From an uncultured Prevotellaceae bacterium (GTDB taxonomy: Bacteria; Bacteroidota; Bacteroidia; Bacteroidales; Bacteroidaceae): DNA of 64,000 nt. This document shows positions 7,880 through 17,491 of the stretch, one piece after another; the first letter of the stretch is position 1; the number at the start of each line of letters is the position of its first letter. The notes beneath the pieces are model-generated. The model was not told the DNA's origin. It searched no databases and saw only the letters and a list, made by a program, of their open reading frames with translations. The translations under genes were made by a program, and so were the position numbers. The stretch is from assembly GCA_946415645.1 (NCBI GenBank), contig CAMKTJ010000007.1, positions 26,344 through 90,343 of the forward strand. Direction: 5' to 3'.

Positions 7880-9271
7880 CTATCTTCCAATCCAAGACTC
7901 TGGATTCAGTTTTGCAGTTTCCTTACGAAGCTGGAAGTGTAGTACGCATCTTCCAGAGCCATCATCAGCAACCGTTCCGATAATATCCTTAGCATTTACC
8001 TTCTGCCCCTTGGCAACCGTTACAGAAGACAGGTTACAATAAACTGATATATAGCTTCCGTGACGGATAAGAACATTGCGGGAACCGCCAAACTGGAAGA
8101 CAGCCGTCACCTCTCCGGCAAAGATAGAACGTGCCCTTGCCCCGGGACGACCTACATAGTTGGTTCCCTTGTTCTCTAACTGAACATTCTTCAGCCCAGG
8201 CACCGTATAAGTACCAAAGTGATTACCTATCATGTACTGACCAGTGATAGGAACGGGCAGTCGACCTCTGTTCTGCTCGAAGGTGCCGTTCAACTGGCGA
8301 TCCTCTGCCGTAAGCCATGTATCAGGCTTAACAGGAGTAGGTTTGCTAGCAGCCTTGGGCGCAGGAGCGGGTTTACCGCCTGCATTCTTACGAGCAGCTT
8401 CCTCTGCGGCTTTCTTGCGAGCAGCTTCCTCTGCGGCCTTCTTACGTGCAGCAGCCTCTGCAGCCTTTCTGGCCTGTTCTATCTCGTAGGCAATAAGATC
8501 ATCTATCTTCTTGTTCAAGGCAGAAAGTTGTTTCTGTTGCTGAGCAATTTTACCAGCAAGACCAGACTCCTGTTTCTTCAAACCATCAACTTTCTTCTGT
8601 TGCTGAACTTGTTGCGCACCCAAATCCTTACGCTGAAGCATAACCTCCTTAACCAAATCACTTTTCTTGCTCTTTGTATTCAGCAGTTGGCTTTGCTCTT
8701 CCAACAACTCGGCCTGTTTCTTGAGTATCTGCTCCCCCAGATTATGCTGGAATGACACATACTCCTTGGCATATCGCGAACGACGGAACATCTGTTTCAC
8801 ATTCTTAGCCGAGAGAATAAAGACAAGAGAAGACGTCTGTCCCTTTTGCGTACGAGCATATCGCATAGCTAGCTTCAGTTTCTCTCTTTTCTCCTTCAGC
8901 TCCAACTCCTTTTCACGAATTCTACCCTGTAACTGTATTGTCAAAGAATCCAACCGGCCAATCTCCTTTTCCAGGTTGACAATCTGATCCAACCTATTAT
9001 TCAATTGCACACCTATGTAATGGATATTCTGCTGACCTACCTTCACCTGCTGTTTGGTCTTAGTAAGCTCCGCCTTTGACTTCTGAAGGGTATTCTGCAA
9101 ATCAGCCTTCTGTTTCTGTAACTCTGTCACCTTCTTACTGTATTTGGGAGTAGCATTACGCTGTGTGGTAGCACGTTGGGGAGTAGCACTACGCAGAGAG
9201 GCAGTGTTACGCTGGGCGCTGACAACTATAGGTAGCACCAGTAGTGCTAGTATGAAAAGAGACCTTTTCAT
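7880..9271 (-). CDS. Murein hydrolase activator, EnvC-like (degenerate M23/LytM)
   Basis: The start chosen is the ATG at 9271, because it opens a good signal peptide (MKRSLFILALLVLPIVVSAQ); a longer reading adds 20 unlikely residues. The 463-residue product has two long coiled-coil stretches (about 40-265), an Ala/Lys/Glu repeat (KKAAEEAAR, three times) and a C-terminal LytM domain. The zinc-binding HxxxD is missing (GTNYVGRPG in its place) and the final HxH reads HFQ. It should therefore activate amidases rather than cut peptidoglycan, as EnvC does. It is last in a run with dut, a TPR gene and a DUF4292 lipoprotein gene, an order common in Bacteroidota. Confidence 0.88.
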   Translation of the reverse strand: MKRSLFILALLVLPIVVSAQRNTASLRSATPQRATTQRNATPKYSKKVTELQKQKADLQNTLQKSKAELTKTKQQVKVGQQNIHYIGVQLNNRLDQIVNLEKEIGRLDSLTIQLQGRIREKELELKEKREKLKLAMRYARTQKGQTSSLVFILSAKNVKQMFRRSRYAKEYVSFQHNLGEQILKKQAELLEEQSQLLNTKSKKSDLVKEVMLQRKDLGAQQVQQQKKVDGLKKQESGLAGKIAQQQKQLSALNKKIDDLIAYEIEQARKAAEAAARKKAAEEAARKKAAEEAARKNAGGKPAPAPKAASKPTPVKPDTWLTAEDRQLNGTFEQNRGRLPVPITGQYMIGNHFGTYTVPGLKNVQLENKGTNYVGRPGARARSIFAGEVTAVFQFGGSRNVLIRHGSYISVYCNLSSVTVAKGQKVNAKDIIGTVADDGSGRCVLHFQLRKETAKLNPESWIGR

Positions 9272-9342
9272 GAGCTGACAGATGACAGGCACCAGATAGC
9301 AGTTATTCATTTTTGATTCTTCACTCTTCATTCTACACTTTC
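9272..9342. repeat. Low-complexity leader words before the EnvC-like gene
   Basis: This spacer carries TGACAGATGACAG (shared with 4851-4880) and TTCTTCACTCTTCATTCT (shared with about 61610-61635, before sufC). Both lie just upstream of a start codon in a same-strand gene pair. Confidence 0.6.
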
Positions 9343-10191
9343 CTATTCAGCCAACCTCAGGATTCTTTGGAAAGCAGCTTGCAGCGAGATTTCCGAGTAT
9401 CGGTTCTTATTTATCTCCGTCCGAGTTTCCCAACTGGAATCAGGCTTAACATTGCTTATCTTAAACAGAGCCTCAACAGAATTTCTGTCAAGGGCAAAAG
9501 AAATTTTCATTGAGCCAGGGAAACTTTGTTCTCCTAATTTTGCCCATTCCGAATACTTCCACTTTAGCACAGGTATCTCAGAGCCTGCTCTGAAAAAACC
9601 AGTCTCTCCGACAAGCATATTGGCAGCATTCACAAGAAATGTCAAGGCCACGCTATTACTTTTACTGTTTTGCAGCTGAATGCCGTCCGTTGCCACCTTA
9701 AAACTATACTGATTGTCCGTAGGAGCTTCGCCTTTTCCATTCAAGACAAAAAGTTCATCCCAGAATAATGACTGGAAGGTATAGAAATCTATTCCCGCTT
9801 TATTAAGGAAATCCACATCAGCATAACTGGACTTTACGTACTGATGGTTCACACGATCGACCACCATCATATAGTCTGGTGTCAGTTCCAGACGTCCAAC
9901 CTCCATCAACCCCAATGCAACCAATGAAATCTGGATTACATCATTGCGCTTCATCTTCAGGGAACCTCCTACTCTGGCACTATTTACACCAGCATTAAGG
10001 CTCAGATTGATTTTTGCCGAGATAGCAGGCTCTGCAATACGTTTGGAATTTATCGTCTGAACAAGTTCCGAAACACTTATACCCTTCTCCGCATCAGGAA
10101 TATTTCCTGTATTCGAACCCATTACATGCTTCTTACTTCCACAAGAAGCAAGGAGAACACCACACACAAGAAATATGACAGAATATCTCAT
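9343..10191 (-). CDS. DUF4292 outer-membrane-type lipoprotein
   Basis: The start is taken at 10191, giving a lipoprotein signal ([17 protein letters not shown], lipobox Cys at 17); the longer frame adds 38 residues without signal character. TGATG couples it to the upstream TPR gene, with one base shared. The 282-residue product has the alternating strand pattern of DUF4292 (INLSLNAGVNSARVGGSLKMKRNDVIQISLVALGL is its core region). That family is thought to share the LolA/LolB-like fold that carries lipid moieties. Its exact role is unknown. Its fixed place between a TPR protein and an EnvC-like activator suggests outer-membrane or envelope maintenance. Confidence 0.85.
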   Translation of the reverse strand: MRYSVIFLVCGVLLASCGSKKHVMGSNTGNIPDAEKGISVSELVQTINSKRIAEPAISAKINLSLNAGVNSARVGGSLKMKRNDVIQISLVALGLMEVGRLELTPDYMMVVDRVNHQYVKSSYADVDFLNKAGIDFYTFQSLFWDELFVLNGKGEAPTDNQYSFKVATDGIQLQNSKSNSVALTFLVNAANMLVGETGFFRAGSEIPVLKWKYSEWAKLGEQSFPGSMKISFALDRNSVEALFKISNVKPDSSWETRTEINKNRYSEISLQAAFQRILRLAE

Positions 10192-11909
10192 CACTTTATA
10201 TACTTCTTTTTCTTTATCTTCTTTTTTACCAAAGGAGTACATGTACCATCTTTCTTCAGAAGGGCCAAATTCCAATAACGCAATGCAGTGTCTATGGAAC
10301 CACATTCCGCATATATATCACCTGCATGTTCTATCAAGTTACCCTGCAGATTCTCCACTTTCAACAGTTCCTCATCAGAGAGATTCGGCTTTACAACCCT
10401 ATCTACATATATACGGGCATTGGTATAATCCTCCTTCATGAACAAAATCCATGCATAGGTATCCAAATACGTAATATTATCCGGTTCAGCCTTTATGGTA
10501 CGATAGCTCATCTCCTCGGCTTTATCTAACTGCTCGTTCCTGAGACTCAGATAGTAAGCATAGTTATTCAGACAACTGATATTATCATCTACATATACAA
10601 GAGCTGAGTCATAGGCAGCAAAAGCCTCTAACGGTTTCTTCTCTTGATAATATAGGTCTCCCAAAACGGCATACATATCCGAAACAAGAGCAGGGCGTGC
10701 CTCCTCTGTCTTCGTACGTAGCCCCTGCTGGAACACCTCGGCAGCCTCTTTCAATTTATCCTGCTGAAAGAGTGATACACCCAGATAATAGGCATATGCC
10801 AACTCTTCCGGATGATAGTTGACGCCCTTTCGGCAGATGTCCTCAACAGCCACCATATTATTCTTTGGAGCATAATACTGGAGCAAATGCCACAACGCCA
10901 TCTGATTGCCCGGTTCAATATCCAGTACACGCTTCATCAGCTCTGTCACCTTGTCATCACCTGCTTTTATATAAGTAAGGTATGCCGCCTTCAACATCAA
11001 AAGTTGGGCATCTTTCTGCGGCAGTGACAACAGAGAATCGAAGGCATGAAGCATACCATCACGCTTTAATGTATCCTGAATAGCCTCGTCAATATAATCT
11101 TTCATCAAGGTCACACGCAAGTCACTGCTGCCGCCTTCATCAAAAAGCAAAGAGTCACGCAACTGTACAAAATGCTCATTATCTTCCGTGGATCTGTAAT
11201 AAGTCATCATAGCAAGGAGAAGATTCAAATTATGAGCATCCTTCTGCCGAACCTCATTGTAAATCTCCATCGCCTTTTCCAGATAGCCGGCCATCTGATA
11301 TTGATTAGCCATCACAACCCGATAGTTCAGATCATGCGGGAACTCATCACATAGACTCTGCAACTCATGAAAAGCGGAATCTTCCTCTTCCTTACTCATA
11401 TAGAGGTTGAATTTCTCCATGCTCAGTTGCACCGACTTCCCTTCTTGCATCTCAATGCGATTAAACACCTCTATTGCCTTGTCTGAGTGTCCGTCGTCAC
11501 GATAAATACTGGCAAGTTGCGATAACACATCTGTTCGGTTGGTCTGCAACTTAGCCAGTTTCTCCAAATAAGGGATAGCAGCATTTGTCTTTCGGGCATT
11601 TAGGTATATCGTTGCCAAAGTCTCCTGATACCATGGATTACAAGAATCTAATTCACACGCCTTCTTCAGCATGTTAATTCCCATTTCTACGCTGTCCTGC
11701 CTTAGGAACAGCGTCATCAATCCCAGGTTGTAAACAGTTTCTGCAGCGTTAGGGTTGATATCCAGACAATGCTGATACAGTTCCTTGGCTGAAGCATAGT
11801 CGCCAGCCAATCGGTTCTTTTCAGCTTCTAGATAAAAATAGTCGAACCTTGTTTGAGCAAACAAAGTTCCACCTAAAAGAAGCAAAAAAAAGAGTAGTTT
11901 TAATTTCAT
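10191..11909 (-). CDS. Tetratricopeptide repeat protein, exported
   Basis: This 572-residue protein has a signal peptide ([19 protein letters not shown]) and at least ten TPR units through its length, for example [21 protein letters not shown], shortened here to its pattern: an A-x8-G/A-x11-P spacing with a 34-residue period. It ends in a Lys-rich tail ([11 protein letters not shown]). It is probably a periplasmic or outer-membrane-associated scaffold. It overlaps dut by 4 bp upstream and the DUF4292 gene by 1 bp downstream, so the three genes are translationally coupled. Confidence 0.88.
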   Translation of the reverse strand: MKLKLLFFLLLLGGTLFAQTRFDYFYLEAEKNRLAGDYASAKELYQHCLDINPNAAETVYNLGLMTLFLRQDSVEMGINMLKKACELDSCNPWYQETLATIYLNARKTNAAIPYLEKLAKLQTNRTDVLSQLASIYRDDGHSDKAIEVFNRIEMQEGKSVQLSMEKFNLYMSKEEEDSAFHELQSLCDEFPHDLNYRVVMANQYQMAGYLEKAMEIYNEVRQKDAHNLNLLLAMMTYYRSTEDNEHFVQLRDSLLFDEGGSSDLRVTLMKDYIDEAIQDTLKRDGMLHAFDSLLSLPQKDAQLLMLKAAYLTYIKAGDDKVTELMKRVLDIEPGNQMALWHLLQYYAPKNNMVAVEDICRKGVNYHPEELAYAYYLGVSLFQQDKLKEAAEVFQQGLRTKTEEARPALVSDMYAVLGDLYYQEKKPLEAFAAYDSALVYVDDNISCLNNYAYYLSLRNEQLDKAEEMSYRTIKAEPDNITYLDTYAWILFMKEDYTNARIYVDRVVKPNLSDEELLKVENLQGNLIEHAGDIYAECGSIDTALRYWNLALLKKDGTCTPLVKKKIKKKKYIK

Positions 11910-12340
11910 TTAACTCCACTATGTCCAAAGCCACCCGCACCACGCTCTGTCTCATCCAGGACCTCCACCTGTTCCCATTCTGCCTGCTCATGACGGGCTA
12001 TAACCATCTGTGCAATACGCTCGCCGTCCTCGATAATGAATGGCTCGGAAGAGAGATTGATAAGTATCACACAAACCTCGCCACGATAGTCGGCGTCTAT
12101 GGTACCGGGAGAATTCAGTACTGTTATACCACGCTTAATAGCCAGACCACTTCTTGGGCGTACCTGCGCTTCATATCCTTTTGGCAACGACATAAAAAGA
12201 CCTGTAGGAACCAGACATCTCTCCATAGGTCTTATCTCAATAGGACTATCCAGATTGGCTCTTAAATCTACTCCTGCAGACTGCTCTGTGGCGTATTGGG
12301 GCAGTGCATGATGACTGCGATTGATTATCTTTACTTTCAT
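11906..12340 (-). CDS. dut: dUTP diphosphatase
   Basis: This 144-residue trimeric dUTPase hydrolyses dUTP to dUMP and PPi, keeping uracil out of DNA and feeding dTMP synthesis. The five family motifs are visible: [40 protein letters not shown] and the C-terminal [10 protein letters not shown] that closes over the site. It lies 3 bp after dgt and overlaps the TPR gene by 4 bp. Together with dgt and the later ung, it forms the nucleotide-sanitation content of the window. Confidence 0.97.
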   Translation of the reverse strand: MKVKIINRSHHALPQYATEQSAGVDLRANLDSPIEIRPMERCLVPTGLFMSLPKGYEAQVRPRSGLAIKRGITVLNSPGTIDADYRGEVCVILINLSSEPFIIEDGERIAQMVIARHEQAEWEQVEVLDETERGAGGFGHSGVK

Positions 12341-12343
12341 ATT

Positions 12344-13708
12344 TTAAACATCCGGCAAACTCATGCCATTAATCTTTCTGTATAAATCCAAGGCATAGAC
12401 ATCCGTCATGCCACTAATGTAGTCCAGTACTGCCATCACACGTTCATAGAGTGTTGGGGCATCAATCTGGTACTGACTACTTACCCTATTGATCAGCAAC
12501 TGAGAGAAAGCCTTCTCAGGCTGGGTAACAGCCTTTATCATCAAATCTGTCAACTGTGTAATGACCTTATAACCAGCTATCTCAATATCCACGACATCCT
12601 TACAATGGTAGATATTAGAGAATGCCATTTTCTCGCATTCCTTGTATGCAAGCCTGGGTATTTCAGCTATATGCTTGATTAGCGGACCAGGGAAGGTACC
12701 AGAGAGGAATTCGTCCTCGTGCTCCACAAAAACACGAACGCACTCTTGCTCCAGACAGTTGATAACGCATGAACGCAGATAGACGACCTGTTCATTCACG
12801 TCCTCAAGTGTCTCCATACGGGCAATTATATTGTTGCGCTGATTCTCGCCGAAGTAATTCAGGAACAACTGCTTAACCTGTTCTGTTGTCAGCAACTTCA
12901 GTTTATGCGCATCCTCTATATCCATAATCTGGTAGCAGATATCATCGGCTGCTTCCACGAGATATACCAACGGATAGCGAGCATATCTGAAAGCGCCCTC
13001 TGGTGCCTCCAACTTCAGGATTCCCAGTTCATCTGCGATCTTACAGAAATCCTCCACCTCACTACGGAAGAAGCCAAACTTACGCTTATCTCCTGCTAAA
13101 TCGGAAGTAAAGGGATATTTAACGATGCTGGCCAGCGTACTGTAAGTCATTACAAAACCGCCCTTACGACGACCATTGAAATGATGTGTAAGCAGACGGA
13201 ATGCATTAGCATTACCCTCGAAGTGAACCAGATCCTCCCACTGTTTGTGATTCAGGCAATCTCCTGTTTGTTCGCACACATAGCTCTTTAGGAAATGTCC
13301 GTCTCCCTCGCTAAAATAAGTACCTATGGCCTTCTCACCGCTATGGCCAAAAGGAGGGTTGCCCAAGTCATGTGCCAGACAAGCAGCACTGACAATGCTG
13401 CCCAGCTCAGTCAAATGCGTATCTGCCAACTCTGGGTGACGTTCCAGTAACAGACGGCTAACATCATTACCCAGACTACGTCCCACACTGCTTACCTCCA
13501 GACTATGCGTTAGACGATTATGAACGAAGATACTACCAGGGAGGGGGAATACCTGCGTCTTGTTCTGCAGACGACGGAAAGGAGCAGAGAAAATCAAACG
13601 ATCGTAGTCACGCTGGAATTCAGTCCTGTCGTCTCTACGGGTCGTCATTTCCTCCTGTCCCAGCCGCTTGTTGGAAAGCAGCTGATTCCAATTCATCTTA
13701 CCGCTCAT
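12344..13708 (-). CDS. dgt: Deoxyguanosinetriphosphate triphosphohydrolase-like protein
   Basis: This 454-residue HD-domain protein cuts dNTPs to deoxynucleoside and triphosphate. The metal site is intact: HSLEVSSVGRS (first His), CLAHDLGNPPFGHSGE (HD pair) and the later YLVEAADDICYQIMD with the final Asp. The N-terminus has the usual RDDRTEFQRDYDRLIFS. The start at 13708 is used; an ATG at 13696 (MNWNQLL) is also possible. It belongs to the 15898-7880 run, between glsB and dut. Confidence 0.93.
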   Translation of the reverse strand: MSGKMNWNQLLSNKRLGQEEMTTRRDDRTEFQRDYDRLIFSAPFRRLQNKTQVFPLPGSIFVHNRLTHSLEVSSVGRSLGNDVSRLLLERHPELADTHLTELGSIVSAACLAHDLGNPPFGHSGEKAIGTYFSEGDGHFLKSYVCEQTGDCLNHKQWEDLVHFEGNANAFRLLTHHFNGRRKGGFVMTYSTLASIVKYPFTSDLAGDKRKFGFFRSEVEDFCKIADELGILKLEAPEGAFRYARYPLVYLVEAADDICYQIMDIEDAHKLKLLTTEQVKQLFLNYFGENQRNNIIARMETLEDVNEQVVYLRSCVINCLEQECVRVFVEHEDEFLSGTFPGPLIKHIAEIPRLAYKECEKMAFSNIYHCKDVVDIEIAGYKVITQLTDLMIKAVTQPEKAFSQLLINRVSSQYQIDAPTLYERVMAVLDYISGMTDVYALDLYRKINGMSLPDV

Positions 13709-13725
13709 CTCTTAATCTATCCTCC

Positions 13726-14715
13726 TTACTCGGGTTTATAGAAAATACGATTAGCACCACTTGTTATCTTTACCAATTCAGGATGCTCTGCCGCAAAGGT
13801 GTCAATATGTCTCATACGCTTTTCCTGTAGAATCTCATCCACAGCAATCAGAATACCCGTTTCTTCCACATCACCAAATCCATCATTGATAGCAGTGCCA
13901 AATAACTTCATGGTAGGACTCAAACCCATATAGGCATTCACCAGAGGTGGAATATTATAGCCTAAGGCACGTACCTCACTATTCAGAATTCTATAATCAG
14001 CCTTGAAGTCATCTTCAACGAAGAGCTTCTCAAACTCCTTGGTGTCATGCTCCAGTTGAAGGGGCTGCATAGGGAATATCAGGTTATCGGGATCAGGGAA
14101 ATGCTTATTCAGGAAGTAGAGTATCATATCACGGGCCTTGCGGTCGTAACTGGGATACATAGTGAACTTACCAAAGAGGTAACGAACAGAAGGTTCTATA
14201 ACCACAATGGCGCCCAAGCCATCCCACAGGTTATCAAGGGCGAAGATACCCTTTCTGCCTCGCAGGGTGCTCTGATACTCCAGTGTTACAAAGCTACGTC
14301 CCAATTCTATGGTCCAGGGAGCATATTCCTTCAGGAACTTATCGCTGAAGCGGAACATATGACTGGTAGCCAGAAGGGGCTGTCCGTCCTCGGCGTATTT
14401 CCAATCCTTACCCAATATATATCGGTAACCTCCCACAATCTCTTCTGCTTCGGGATCCCAAACCAGAATCTGCTTGTAAGGATTCTCACAAGTATCAAAC
14501 TCATCCAAGTCCAGGCTCTTGCCTGTACCGCCTCCCGCTGCACGGAAGGCAATCTCGCGCAAACGGCCAATTTCCCGTACTACATTAGGGGAGTCCTGCC
14601 ATGTGACCACATACACCTCGTTGCTGCTCTTGTTGGTCATGCGCAACCTCTTGTCAGGCGTCAGTTCCGCCTTCAATATCTCGCGTGGAATACTGCCAAT
14701 AATCTCTTCCATCAT
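13726..14715 (-). CDS. glsB: Glycine N-acyltransferase-like protein (GlsB)
   Basis: This 329-residue protein has an acyltransferase domain of the OlsB/hemolysin type (PF13444-like): the early REIGRLREIAFR region, the LVWDPEAEEIVGGYRYILG strand pair and ELGRSFV. In Bacteroides the matching gene makes N-acyl 3-hydroxy glycine (commendamide) and, with the adjacent O-acyltransferase, glycine lipids. The start overlaps the end of the PlsC-like gene by 4 bp (ATGA), the usual glsA-glsB pairing. The substrate is inferred from this pairing; ornithine is the main alternative. Confidence 0.85.
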   Translation of the reverse strand: MMEEIIGSIPREILKAELTPDKRLRMTNKSSNEVYVVTWQDSPNVVREIGRLREIAFRAAGGGTGKSLDLDEFDTCENPYKQILVWDPEAEEIVGGYRYILGKDWKYAEDGQPLLATSHMFRFSDKFLKEYAPWTIELGRSFVTLEYQSTLRGRKGIFALDNLWDGLGAIVVIEPSVRYLFGKFTMYPSYDRKARDMILYFLNKHFPDPDNLIFPMQPLQLEHDTKEFEKLFVEDDFKADYRILNSEVRALGYNIPPLVNAYMGLSPTMKLFGTAINDGFGDVEETGILIAVDEILQEKRMRHIDTFAAEHPELVKITSGANRIFYKPE

Positions 14716-15533
14716 AATTCATAAACTTTATTCTGCACCCACTGTGCCCATTGCAACGGAGTGTGCGACTTATCGAATGTTTGCCATGCTATAGGCTTTC
14801 CTATCTTAACCGTGTAAGTTTTCCCTTTACTACGATACATCTCGTCAGGTAACAGGATTTGTGCAAAGTTAGGCAGATGACATTTCTTGCAGAAACGCGC
14901 CACCTTATAGAAGCGATCCGTCAGTTGCCCTTCAAAGTGAACAGGTACAATATCACGCTGATGCTGTACACTTTTGACTATGAACGACTTGCTCCAAGCA
15001 ATGTCTCTGATCTGGCCATCATCCATTTTACGGCTACACAGACCGGCAGGGAACATTACCACATGATTCTCACCCGAGAAGGCTCCCTCTACCATTGCCG
15101 GAAAGTTTCTACCGTTTTTCCCCAGCTTGTTGATGGGAACACACAACGGAGCCAATCCTTCCAGGCTCATCAACAAATCATTTACCAGATATTTTATCTT
15201 ACCATCATATTGTTCGCCTATCACCCAGCCTAATGTTACGCCATCTACAGCCCCCAAAGGATGATTGCACACAAAAGTATAATAGCGCCCATCTACAGGC
15301 AGATTCTCTCTGCCTTCAACATTTACATTAGCACCCAGGTACTCTATACAATGCTTACAGAAATCCACGCCCACATACCCCTGACGGAGATAAGTATTGA
15401 TGAAATCCTGATGGATAATACGCTTCAGCAAGTTGATAAGAAAGTGCGGAATATACTTTGACTTACTACCCGCCTTCTTTCGGATAATATCATCAATATC
15501 AATTTCCTTGATAGTATGCTCTTGCAATGCCAT
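14712..15533 (-). CDS. glsA: O-acyltransferase, PlsC-like (GlsA)
   Basis: This 273-residue acyltransferase has the catalytic NHPLGAVDGVTLG (the NHx4D-type motif) and the substrate motif VVMFPAGLCSRK. In Bacteroides this type adds the second fatty acid to N-acyl glycine. It is translationally coupled to glsB by a 4-bp overlap and follows a small exported-protein gene by 5 bp. There is no long hydrophobic helix, so it is probably a peripheral membrane enzyme. Confidence 0.85.
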   Translation of the reverse strand: MALQEHTIKEIDIDDIIRKKAGSKSKYIPHFLINLLKRIIHQDFINTYLRQGYVGVDFCKHCIEYLGANVNVEGRENLPVDGRYYTFVCNHPLGAVDGVTLGWVIGEQYDGKIKYLVNDLLMSLEGLAPLCVPINKLGKNGRNFPAMVEGAFSGENHVVMFPAGLCSRKMDDGQIRDIAWSKSFIVKSVQHQRDIVPVHFEGQLTDRFYKVARFCKKCHLPNFAQILLPDEMYRSKGKTYTVKIGKPIAWQTFDKSHTPLQWAQWVQNKVYEL

Positions 15534-15538
15534 TGGCT

Positions 15539-15898
15539 TCAGTTAATTGTAATGGGACGATTGTTAATAAAATAATGTCCGCGCGGCAGCCCATTCAGCC
15601 AGTTCACGCCCTTATTTAGGCGAACTACCATATAAAAAGCACCGGTCCTGGTATATATAGGAAGAATTTGGTTGTGGTCGCTCTGTATCTGAACAGCTCT
15701 GCCGCTGGTATGGATTTTAACAGGGAATGTCGAGCAACTCATGCGGCCAGTCTGACCAAAATCCTGTATTTTTTCAACAAGCGAAGTTGTATCCGGCTTT
15801 GCCACTACACGTTTTCTACGCATAGAAGCCCCCATTGGCAGCAATACCAACAGAGCAACTGACAAAACTATCAAACGTACAACTAAGCGTTTAAACAT
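15539..15898 (-). CDS. Exported small protein, 119 aa, first in the gls run
   Basis: The product has a strong N-terminal hydrophobic segment (about residues 8-24, VVRLIVLSVALLVLLPMGA) and then a soluble part with a single Cys (RMSCSTF) and a strand-rich C-terminus (FYMVVRLNKGVNWLNGLPRG). I do not recognise a family. It lies 5 bp before glsA, so it is likely co-transcribed. No good -7 box was found directly before it, and the AraC-type gene starts 134 bp away in the opposite direction. Confidence 0.65.
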   Translation of the reverse strand: MFKRLVVRLIVLSVALLVLLPMGASMRRKRVVAKPDTTSLVEKIQDFGQTGRMSCSTFPVKIHTSGRAVQIQSDHNQILPIYTRTGAFYMVVRLNKGVNWLNGLPRGHYFINNRPITIN

Positions 15899-15996
15899 AA
15901 AATCCTATTACACCTTTACGAATTACAAAAGTACACCTTTTACATCAAAAGGACAAATATTTTACACGAAATATATTCTAATCTACATAATTTGAC

Positions 15997-16004
15997 TATC
16001 TTTG
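15997..16004 (+). promoter_or_regulatory. -7 box of the AraC-type gene
   Basis: TATCTTTG matches TAnnTTTG and lies 27 bp before the ATG at 16032. No clear TTTG box is seen 19-21 bp upstream, so the promoter may need an activator. Confidence 0.55.
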
Positions 16005-16031
16005 CGCGAAATCTAACAACTGTTGACAAGA

Positions 16032-17141
16032 ATGAATTCCAATACGATACTGTTAATATTGGCTTGTAGTGCCACAGCCCATCTGGTAGTAAGTGCAACA
16101 ACTGCTATTTATGCCCGACACAAAGTTCAATATCTCTGTCTGGCTTGGGTAAACGGTATCTTCGGGTTCCTATTGGCGGCAGTTGCATCCATCAGCGACC
16201 AGATAGCTAAGGGCGAGCCTGGCATTATGCATCCTGCCATGATTCTTCCCCTTTTGTGCGGTGTATATCTACAGAGCATCTTCCCGCTTAGCATTCCCAT
16301 GCCAGGCTTCCTACAGGCAAAACGTATGATCAAATATGCCAGACCCGTCATAGCACTAATAGCTGTATATTCTGTAGCCAGGCTGATGGGCAGTCGCATT
16401 ATAATCATGCGTGACTTCCATGAAGTATTCCAGAATCTTCTTTCCAGTGATGTACTGTTGCGCATCCTTGCCCTTGGAATCAGTATTTTTTACATCACCA
16501 ACATTTTCTTGCTTCCCAAACGAATGGTTCACAAGACAGATATCCCTAGTTACTTGATCGGCTATTGCGTGTGTCTGGGATTCTCGGTTGTCTTCTTTAC
16601 CGTCGTCTCCGTTTTCTATAATCCGAAAGCACTCATGATTTACATTATCATCTTTACGCTTTTGAACCTCTATCTGGCATTCCGCACTTTAGAGAACATG
16701 GCCATTCACTTGCCTCAGCCAGCTATGATTCAGGTAGAAGAGGAGCCTACTGAGGATATTGTCGAGAGAGCCGCCAAGGAAGACTTCAACGAAGCCAACC
16801 TACTACGTTTCAAACGCATAGAATTCTGGATGCAGAACCACAAAGAAGAATGGACAGACAACACCTTCGGTCGTGATCGTCTTTGCGAGGCTGTAGGCTA
16901 CAACAGACATCTGGTACTTCAGAGTATTCGTAGTCAAGGATACTACAATGTACACGAATACATAAATCGGTACCGCATTGAGGAACTGAAACGTCTTATC
17001 ACAAAAGGAAAGATTACCGCATTGGGAGAAACCACTGATGCGGGTTTTGGAACCATCCAGACCGCCCGCTCCTGCTTCCTGAAGTCGGAAGGCATCACCC
17101 TTGACGAATTTTGGAACGAAAAGAAAAACGCTAAGTCGTAG
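16032..17141 (+). CDS. Membrane-bound AraC-type transcriptional regulator
   Basis: The ATG at 16032 is used; a TTG 9 bp earlier would add three residues and is less likely. The 369-residue product has six or seven hydrophobic helices in residues 5-220, then a cytoplasmic linker with an acidic stretch (EEEPTEDIVERAAKED). A C-terminal helix-turn-helix domain of AraC type follows (FGRDRLCEAVGYNRHLV, VHEYINRYRIEELK, FGTIQTARSCFLKSEGIT). Membrane AraC regulators of this form are common in Bacteroidota, and the ligand is unknown. It faces the 17333-23272 operon convergently, so regulation of that operon is only a possibility. Confidence 0.8.
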   Translation: MNSNTILLILACSATAHLVVSATTAIYARHKVQYLCLAWVNGIFGFLLAAVASISDQIAKGEPGIMHPAMILPLLCGVYLQSIFPLSIPMPGFLQAKRMIKYARPVIALIAVYSVARLMGSRIIIMRDFHEVFQNLLSSDVLLRILALGISIFYITNIFLLPKRMVHKTDIPSYLIGYCVCLGFSVVFFTVVSVFYNPKALMIYIIIFTLLNLYLAFRTLENMAIHLPQPAMIQVEEEPTEDIVERAAKEDFNEANLLRFKRIEFWMQNHKEEWTDNTFGRDRLCEAVGYNRHLVLQSIRSQGYYNVHEYINRYRIEELKRLITKGKITALGETTDAGFGTIQTARSCFLKSEGITLDEFWNEKKNAKS

Positions 17142-17169
17142 CAAGGGAGTAGCAAGGGAGTAGCAAGGG
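17138..17169. repeat. 11-bp direct repeat, three copies, across the AraC gene stop
   Basis: GTAGCAAGGGA occurs at 17138 and 17149, with a third copy lacking the last base at 17160. The first copy holds the TAG stop. Loss or gain of units would not change the protein. The G-rich word GCAAGGGA resembles the word found inside sufB at 62790-62820. Confidence 0.8.
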
Positions 17170-17225
17170 CCTAAGAAGGGCGTTCGTATATCGTGCAGAT
17201 AGGGAACGGATAAGGTGCAGATAGT

Positions 17226-17287
17226 ATAAGAAAATCTCCTATCTACTTTTCCGGTCCATAAAGCAACCATCAAGCAGACAGGAGATT
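17226..17287 (-). terminator. Terminator of the 23272-17333 operon
   Basis: On the minus strand the stem is 17287-17272 with 17248-17233 (16 bp, two of them G-U), with a loop of about 23 nt and TTTTCTT after it. The two imperfect positions pair only in minus-strand RNA (G-U) and would be A-C in plus-strand RNA, which supports use in the minus direction. Confidence 0.75.
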
Positions 17288-17332
17288 ATTATTATGAGCC
17301 TCTCGTGGGGAGGGAATTAAGTCGCAACGGAC

Positions 17333-17488
17333 TTAATCCTCATCTTCCCATATCTTCCAATCAGAGTTTTCCTTAGTCAAAACCTCAGCATTGGGGTCGG
17401 CATTACCGTCCATAATTGAGACAGCCATGATATTCATTACCTCTGCCTCGTTAACCAGCGATGCTGGTGCGCTATAAATCTTCTTCAT
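17333..17488 (-). CDS. Small acidic peptide, 51 aa, paired with surface protein (copy 2)
   Basis: The ATG at 17488 is only 3 bp after the stop of the surface protein gene, so translation is probably coupled. The product begins MKKIYSAPAS and ends NSDWKIWEDED. It matches the peptide at 2795-2947 along its length: MKKxY, IMAVSIMDG against MIAVSLIDG, AEVLTKEN against SEVLSKEN, and DWxxWED. Both copies follow proteins with the same C-terminal module, and both are followed by a terminator. No signal peptide or membrane helix is seen, and the function is unknown. It is the last gene of a six-gene operon. Confidence 0.75.
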   Translation of the reverse strand: MKKIYSAPASLVNEAEVMNIMAVSIMDGNADPNAEVLTKENSDWKIWEDED

Positions 17489-17491
17489 ATT

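Noticed and set aside
10192..10305. Longer N-terminus of the DUF4292 lipoprotein
   Set aside because: The additional 38 residues lack signal character and are antisense-independent overlap with the TPR gene; the start at 10191 gives a proper lipobox and a TGATG coupling.
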